In this document: piece by piece, positions 58,449 to 64,000 of the stretch
How the letters are laid out: every line of letters starts with the position of its first letter
How positions within the stretch are numbered: the first letter of the stretch is position 1
Assembly: GCA_025642075.2 (NCBI GenBank)
Contig: JAODUO010000884.1
Span: forward strand, 16,001-80,000
Length of the DNA stretch: 64,000 bases
DNA from: Ridgeia piscesae
Taxonomy: Eukaryota; Annelida; Polychaeta; Sabellida; Siboglinidae
Direction of reading: 5' to 3'
Translations under genes and position numbers: made by a program
Notes under the pieces: generated by a model
What the model was told of the DNA's origin: nothing
Databases searched by the model: none
Seen by the model: only the letters and a program-made list of their open reading frames with translations

Positions 58449-61191
58449 GTCACAAAAGAGCGTAGCCGTCTGGAATTTCTTGCTGGAGTTAGCATTGAAT
58501 GTATACGTGCTGGTTGTGTAAATGAGAGTGCTTTATTATGCACAGGGAGCCAATGCAATGATTTTAGAAGCGGCACTGAGCGAGAAAAACGAGGAGAACG
58601 CATGACTACCCCTTGCTAAATAATTTCGGACATTCTGAAGTGTTGCTATATCCTTGTTTGCGGTATTGTAAAGGAGGGAATTGCAGTAGTCAAGTCTGCT
58701 GCTTACAAGAGCTGTTGCGATGGTTTTAGCAAGGGAAAGTGATATAAACCGGCGAATACGGCGAAGATCACGGATATGGTAAAAACAGCAACGGCATGTT
58801 TTCGATATGAAGTTTTTATCAAACGTTACTCCGAGATTTAAAACTGAGGTGGCTGGTGTGATACTCTGACTCAGGAAAAAGCCATCGAGTTTTGCACGCT
58901 GCGTTGAGGTACCAATGATGAGAAATTCGGTCTTATCTGCATTTAGCTTTAATTTACTCTTTTTCACCCAAAGGGAGACATTTTGGAGACAATCCCTGAG
59001 CTGGTTTGGGGAGCGACAAGTATCTTGTGTGGTCAAAGAAACATAGATGTGTGTGTCATCCGTAAAAAGTGATGATCCATGTTGTGACGCTGGATAGCAG
59101 AGCTTAGTGGTGTTGTATACAGAGTGAAAACAAGGGCCCCAAAACAGAACCCTGGGGGACACCACAAGAGGCGGGCAGCATGTCTGAGAAGAAGTTACAT
59201 ATTTAATGGCTTGCCGTCTATCAGTAATGTATGAAGTAAACCATGTCAGGGCTGTGCCAGATATCCCGTACCACGTCGATAAGCGTGAACTGAGAATACT
59301 GTAGTCAATGGTGTCGAAAGCGGCGGATAGGTCAAGCAGGGTCAGTGCAGTAACTTTGCCATTATTAATGTTAAGGTTTATGTCATTGTGTACTTTTAAA
59401 AGAACAGTTTCTGTTGAGTGAAATTGTTTATACGCAGAATGTGACGCATTGGTTAAACCATTTATGTAGATGTGAGAACTGAGACGATTTGCTACAACCT
59501 TTTCAAATATTTATGAAATGAAACTAAGTTTGGAAATAGGCCTATAACTGTTTAGTTCTTTTGGCAGTGTTGTCTTCTTAAGAACTGGGTTTACATGCGC
59601 ACATTTAAAATCTTCACGAAATAAGCCGGAGCAGAGTGATGGTCGGAAGTGGGTCAAGATCACAGGATTTACTTGGGGAGGACATGATTATATTTTTCAC
59701 TTCAGTAGTTTTGGCTGGTTCAAACGATGCGAATTGAGAATTTAGTTGTGGATAGTCAGCATTTACAATGTCTGGGGTGTGATACGTGAAGGCTGAATGT
59801 ATGAGGCTGATTCTGTCTTTAAAACGACTTGAAAAAGAGTTACACAGTGAATTGATTAATGCATGTGTTGGTAGAGAAGGAGCAGGCCGCCTGTGTAAGA
59901 TCTGATTTATGCATTTCCATAGCTGTTTTGGTGTAGCAGAATTACTTGAGGCCATATTTTCGTAATAATACGACTTTGCTTTTGACATATGTCGGTTTGA
60001 CACGGCGCCGTTTAGATTGGATTATTTCCCCAGGTCATCCAAGCAGCTGGCGGCTTTTGGGACACAGATTTTTATTTAATGGGTGCATGTTTGTCAAGCA
60101 ATGTCTTAAGTATTTTACGGTACTGTTTGTATAGGTTTGATACATGTTCTTTAGGATGTGTGACAAGGTCGGGCGTGATTATATCAGTCATAAATGATGC
60201 AATGTTGATACTGTGAATGACTCTGTAGAACACGTTGTGTTTGGACACGGCTGGGGCTATAGGAACTTTAAGATCTGCAACTACTGTGTTATGGCCCGAT
60301 AAGCCATCTGCAACAGTGGGTGTCTGAATGTTTTTACAAGAGGAGCTAGTTATCAAGATGTCAAGCCAATGCCCATGTATGTGTGTTGGGAAATTGACGT
60401 GTTGTGTTGTGTCAAATGATGCCAGGAAATCATTAAACGTGGTAGTTGTTGCCGATGGTTAAGATTAAATTCGCCAACTATGTACAATTATGTGTGCATG
60501 GTTGCAACATTTTCCAAAAGATCCTGGAATTCGAAGAAGTTAGCTGGGTGACCTGGAGGGCAATATACAAACGAAATACCCAGAGAAGCACGAATTTGAT
60601 ATGTTAACACACATAGATTAAAAGCCGGTAAAGTCAGGGCTGGTGTGCAGGTTTACGTTGAATAGTTTTGAAATGAGGAAACCAACACCACCGCCTCGTC
60701 CAACTGGACGTGGTCGATGGTGGAAGGTATAGCCAGGAGGGGAAATGTCGGCAATACATGCAGCTGTGTCATGCGGTCTGAGCCCGATCTCAGTGAAAGC
60801 AAGAATGTCTATTGTTTTGGAAACTATAAGATCGGTAAGAGAGGCGTTTTTCACGAATGGAACGAATGTTAGTGGTGGCTAGGCGAATGTGGTGCCTGAT
60901 CACAGGTCCAGGATTAAGACCGACATCTCCCGCTAGCAGTAGGATGAAGGCCACTTTAAATATTGGCCTGGAACGGGATATTGGTAGTAATTTTCGGTTG
61001 AAACAAAGATTAACGCATGGCAGACTGTGTAGATATGTCAAGGATTCTTGTGTGCTCATGTATTTTGAAGGTGCTGAAATTACATCCAACCACTGTGCCA
61101 GTGTGGTACACAAGGTAAAATCATGGCTTCTAGAAGCTGCAGAACAGGAACAAATCAAACACACAATGAGAATAATGGTGACATTTGACAA
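58449..61191 (-). pseudogene. Older family A LINE copy with start codon and 2A-like motif
   Basis: On the minus strand an ATG at 61191 opens a hydrophobic leader (MSNVTIILIVCLICSCSAAS), GDVGLNPGP (residues 88-96), then endonuclease pieces (LATTNIRSIREK, LAFTEIGLRPHD, RGGGVGFLIS, 60900-60630), SGHNTVVADLKV (60300), a linker, the pre-RT region (INSLCNSFSSRFKDRIS, 59870-59820), RT remnants with FTDDTH in place of YADDT, and thumb residues SSRLDYCNSLLYNT (58690). Many stops and shifts are present. At its 3' side it fuses to the younger copy near 58448, so its own tail is missing. Full-length layout of family A is visible only here. Confidence 0.82.
60904..60930 (-). other. 2A-like NPGP motif of family A LINE
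   Basis: Encodes GDVGLNPGP after FILLLA. It fits the 2A core D-V/I-E-x-N-P-G-P with Gly for Glu. Confidence 0.6.
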
Positions 61192-61700
61192 AATCTGCTC
61201 AAGTGATAAAATTAATGTATCATAAAATAACTAGTGACTGAGAATAGCCAGATGTCCTAAAATAATGTAAATGTTTTAATGTTTGGCATGGGTCAACAGC
61301 ACTAAAACTTAATAAATAATATATAATAAATAAATAGATGAGAGTGTAAAGTCACACTAATTCAAAAATTGCAATAATTTATCAGATGAAAGACTAATAA
61401 ATCTAGCGAATCGTCATATAAATATTACATAGACATTATCAAGTGGTATTTAAAATTAATAATAAAAAAATCAGTCGTTTCAAATGAGTTTGTAAAATGC
61501 TAAATAAGTCTGTAAAATGTAGAATGAGTCTTTAAAGGCTAAATACGGATCGTTTAAATTTTAGCGCTCCTCAAAGCCTGTGCAAAAGCAATAAGACGTT
61601 AAGTGCCCGTGCAAATGAAACATATAGTGGTCTTCACCCCCAGGGCGATTCTGGATATAAAGAAACGTCTTATGAAAAGGCCTGTTAGTCAACAGTTTAT
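61192..61700 (-). promoter_or_regulatory. 5' region of the family A LINE
   Basis: Non-coding sequence upstream of the LINE start. It contains GAAAAGGCCTGTTAGT at 61674-61689, the same 16-mer present twice in the 5' region of the family C LINE. A promoter or 5' UTR role is inferred. Confidence 0.4.
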
Positions 61701-62361
61701 AAGGGCTACCCCTGTCTTTGTATGTTATTTATAATTTATGACCGTACTGTGCGCGAAAAATTAAATCGTCCTATATTGTCGCCCACTATGTTGTAAATGA
61801 TTAATTTCAGCGGCGTAACTGGTGCAATTTAAAAACAATTCTGCGTGTCCAAATAAAGTAGTGTGTTGGTCTTAAAACTGCAGTAATGTCAAACACACAA
61901 ATGCAGAATTTATATTACAAAATATAATTTGAACGAGCAGTGAAATATGAACATGTACCACCTTACGCCACCTAGCGACCAACCGACAATACTTACATGG
62001 GTAATGGTTGTAAATAAGATAGAAAGCGCATTACATAGACGTATTGTATATTATAAACAATTTTTGTTATGGTTATGTTAATATTGCACATGTCATGGAA
62101 TGATATAAACACTGAAGCTGTCCTGACGGCAACCTAATGAAAATAATAATATCAAAATGATAAAAAAACACGCTTAAAAGGTCTTATATATACAAAATAG
62201 AACATAACGTTTGTAGGAACAAGAATTGTTCAAAGAAAAAATATTAAAACTAACACTAGAGAATAAAGGCCAATACATCTGCTTTTTATCTAATACAAAA
62301 TCGGCTAATGATCGACTCATAAGAATTTAGTAATGTAATTGCCATGTTATAGGTTTTACAG
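61701..62361. other. No gene; duplicated EGF-array intron
   Basis: From about 61990 the intron matches those before EGF copies 2 and 3 (GGTAATGGTTGTAAATAA, ATTGCACATGTCATGGAATG), confirming that introns and exons were duplicated together. Confidence 0.65.
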
Positions 62362-62432
62362 AACGTAATTTCTGCAAGTCAACGCCGTGTCAAAATGAAG
62401 GAGTTTGCAATAATACCGCCAACGGATACTCG
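62362..62432 (+). pseudogene. EGF exon cut in half by a LINE
   Basis: The acceptor (GGTTTTACAG) and the first 71 or so bases match the 111-base EGF exons, through cysteines 1-3 and GY. The sequence then switches to a minus-strand LINE, and the frame stops at TGA within two codons. The exon's second half (cysteines 4-6 and donor) does not reappear after the LINE at 63.09 kb, so the insertion went with a deletion. The upstream intron is homologous to that of copies 2 and 3. The remaining gene can still splice in frame by skipping this exon. Confidence 0.85.
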
Positions 62433-63090
62433 TCTTGATGTTCAATGTCCGTTTGGCCTTGTCCCATACCCTCTTTGAGAACCAGCCAAGCATTAATGTG
62501 GCTCGGCCAATCCATCTGCAGATTTCGGAGTCCATGGAGGGGTTGTCGGTCATTGTTGGGCCGAGGTATGTGAATTCCTTCATCACATCCAGCTGGTAGT
62601 TGTTTATGGTGAGGGCTGGCAAGCTATCGGTGTCCCGGCTCATGACATTTGTCTTTAGGCTGATTGTCAGTCTGAAGTCCTCGCAGGCTGGGGAGACGCA
62701 ATTCATAAGATTTTGAAGATTTTGAAGATTTTGCTCCTTGTGAGCTGTCAACGCAGCATCATCTGCGAACCTGGCGGATATTGGTCTTTGCTTTCAATCT
62801 GGACAAGCGAAGTTTGCCATCTGACTTCGTGTGTATGGAGGTTCCGTCAGTTGATGTTCTGAAGGCAAGCTTTAGCATGACTGCAAAGTAGATGCCAAAG
62901 AGGGTGGGGGCAAGCACGCACCCCTGCTTGACTCCGCTTTTCACGTCACATGGAGTTGATGATGACCCGTCCAACTGGACGACTCCTCTCATACCTTTGT
63001 GGAATTACAGAATCATGCTCAGACGCATTAGTGGACATCCAATCCTTGCAAGGACTTCGAAGAGGCCATCGCGGCTCACGAGGTTAAAGT
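62430..63090 (-). mobile_element. Family B LINE fragment inside an EGF exon
   Basis: On the minus strand the sequence reads LVSRDGLFEVLARIGCP, KSGVKQGCVLAPTLFGIYF, TKSDGKLRLSRLKAKT, then in another frame LRLTISLKTNVM-like, FTYLGPTMTDNPSMDSEI and KRVWDKAKRTLNIKT. This is the RT palm to thumb of family B; the FADD box region is disrupted (frame change near 62760). It ends abruptly in the EGF exon at 62430, with no tail visible. Confidence 0.8.
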
Positions 63091-63386
63091 TATGGCATGA
63101 CAAACGTAATAAACGTAATAAAAAAGAGCAATATCAAAATGGTAAAATTACAACCACGCGTGAAACGTCATGTAAAATAAAAATGGAATATAATTAATTA
63201 TTGTATGAATAGGAACTTATTAACGCAACATATTAACAAAAGCGCAGAGTATCAAAATAATAGATCATGTTACAAAGAAATCTGCTTCATATTTTTAAAA
63301 AGAGTCAGCTAAAATCGACTCATCTGAATTGAGTGACAATGCAGTAAGACATTAGTAATGAAATTCCCATGCTAATGATTTTACAG

Positions 63387-63497
63387 AACGTGATTTCTGC
63401 AAGTCAACGCCGTGTCAAAATGCAGGAGTTTGCAGAAATACCGCTAGCGGATACACGTGTAGATGCAAGAATGATTATATTGGGAAGAACTGTGATG
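63387..63497 (+). CDS. EGF-like exon, distal array copy 7
   Basis: 111 bases, phase 1-1, acceptor GATTTTACAG, donor GTGAGT after GATG. The six-cysteine EGF pattern is complete, with NTASGYTC and KNDYIGKNC. It retains the same upstream intron end as the other copies (ATTCCCATGCTAATGATTTTACAG region, 63362-63386). Confidence 0.85.
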
Positions 63498-63546
63498 GTG
63501 AGTATTATTGATATATGTATTGTTTAAATATATTTTCATAAATCAT

Positions 63547-63551
63547 ATATA

Positions 63552-63607
<56 letters not shown>

Positions 63608-63613
63608 ATGATG

Positions 63614-63652
<39 letters not shown>
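63547..63652. repeat. (TA)n microsatellites
   Basis: Two TA runs (about 63558-63598 and 63617-63651) in the intron between the last two EGF exons. Confidence 0.9.
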
Positions 63653-63656
<4 letters not shown>

Positions 63657-63839
63657 AAATAATATATGTATAAATAAAATGTATTTGGATTGTATTTTAT
63701 AAAACATTCGTTTATGCATATTTTAATATATTAAATTTTAGAGAATGATATACAAAATGAAACTGTCCTTAAATCAAACTAATAAAAAGAACAAATGCAA
63801 TAAAACAGTAATGTAATTTACATGTTATTGATTTTACAG

Positions 63840-63950
63840 AACGTGACTTCTGCAAGTCAACGCCGTGTCAAAATGCTGGAGTTTGCAGTAAAAACGCCAA
63901 CGGATACACGTGCAGATGCAAGGATGATTACACTGGAAACAACTGCGATG
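63840..63950 (+). CDS. EGF-like exon, distal array copy 8
   Basis: 111 bases, phase 1-1, acceptor GATTTTACAG, donor GTGAGT. Complete EGF cysteine pattern with CSKNANGYTC and KDDYTGNNC, so it is slightly more divergent than copies 3-5. It is the last exon in the window. The phase-1 end shows that the gene continues to the right. Confidence 0.85.
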
Positions 63951-64000
63951 GTGAGTGTTATTGCTATTATGTATACATGGTGACAGTATTTTCGATTACG

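Noticed and set aside
60857..61225. 122-codon plus frame
   Set aside because: Antisense to the leader and endonuclease start of the older family A LINE.

Overview
This window is animal nuclear DNA. It is AT-rich and crowded with microsatellites, non-LTR and LTR retrotransposons and small DNA transposons. The only host gene I can support has short exons in large introns, all of symmetrical phase 1 with GT-AG style splice sites. It combines F-type lectin (fucolectin/FTP) domains with EGF-like repeats. That domain mix and the transposon families (CR1/L2-like and RTE-like LINEs, Gmr1-like and other Ty3/Gypsy elements, PIF/Harbinger) suggest a marine invertebrate, most likely a mollusc or another lophotrochozoan. 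The species cannot be read from the sequence.

Host gene, plus strand, about 11.4 kb to beyond the right edge. A candidate signal-peptide exon (11367-11409) and a short basic exon (12027-12074) are followed by a module that occurs twice: a variant EGF exon that has lost its last two cysteines, then an FTP domain split over two exons. Module 1 is 18660-18770, 26065-26283 and 29659-29865. Module 2 is 34376-34483, 36981-37202 and 41517-41714. A canonical EGF exon (32671-32781) lies between them. Downstream come seven more EGF exons (49748, 52524, 52890, 54850, 56749, 63387, 63840) and one destroyed by a LINE (62362). Five or six of these are almost identical 111-bp exons inside duplicated introns. 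The inferred product is a secreted or surface sugar-binding protein. It may end after the second lectin domain (two weak candidate terminal exons) or continue into the EGF array.

Mobile DNA, left to right: a nearly intact CR1/jockey-group LINE with PHD-like fingers and a 2A-like motif (4904-9045, minus); an RTE-like fragment (9.6-10.2 kb); a hAT-like MITE (13.05-13.40 kb); a LINE fragment and nested inverted repeats (14.2-18.4 kb) around a dead Harbinger transposase and a 1-kb GT tract; a 5.6-kb compound inverted-repeat element (20108-25712) that carries a 308-bp MITE; an L2/CR1-like LINE (30.7-32.5 kb); a Gmr1-like Gypsy remnant with integrase before reverse transcriptase (35-36.5 kb); a second, internally deleted LINE family (38.2-39.9 kb); a Gypsy element (43626-47801) sitting inside a Harbinger transposase reading frame; a 1.73-kb segmental duplication (47.4-49.1 and 50.4-52.2 kb); and a tandem array of about 1.9-kb units (52.9-58.4 kb) in which an EGF exon and an L2/CR1-like LINE copy have been duplicated together, ending in an older, 2A-bearing LINE copy (to 61.2 kb).

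No rRNA, intact tRNA, CRISPR or bacterial-type feature was seen. Most long open frames in the microsatellites (GT, GTTC, CT, AGT, AT) are artefacts of repeat translation.
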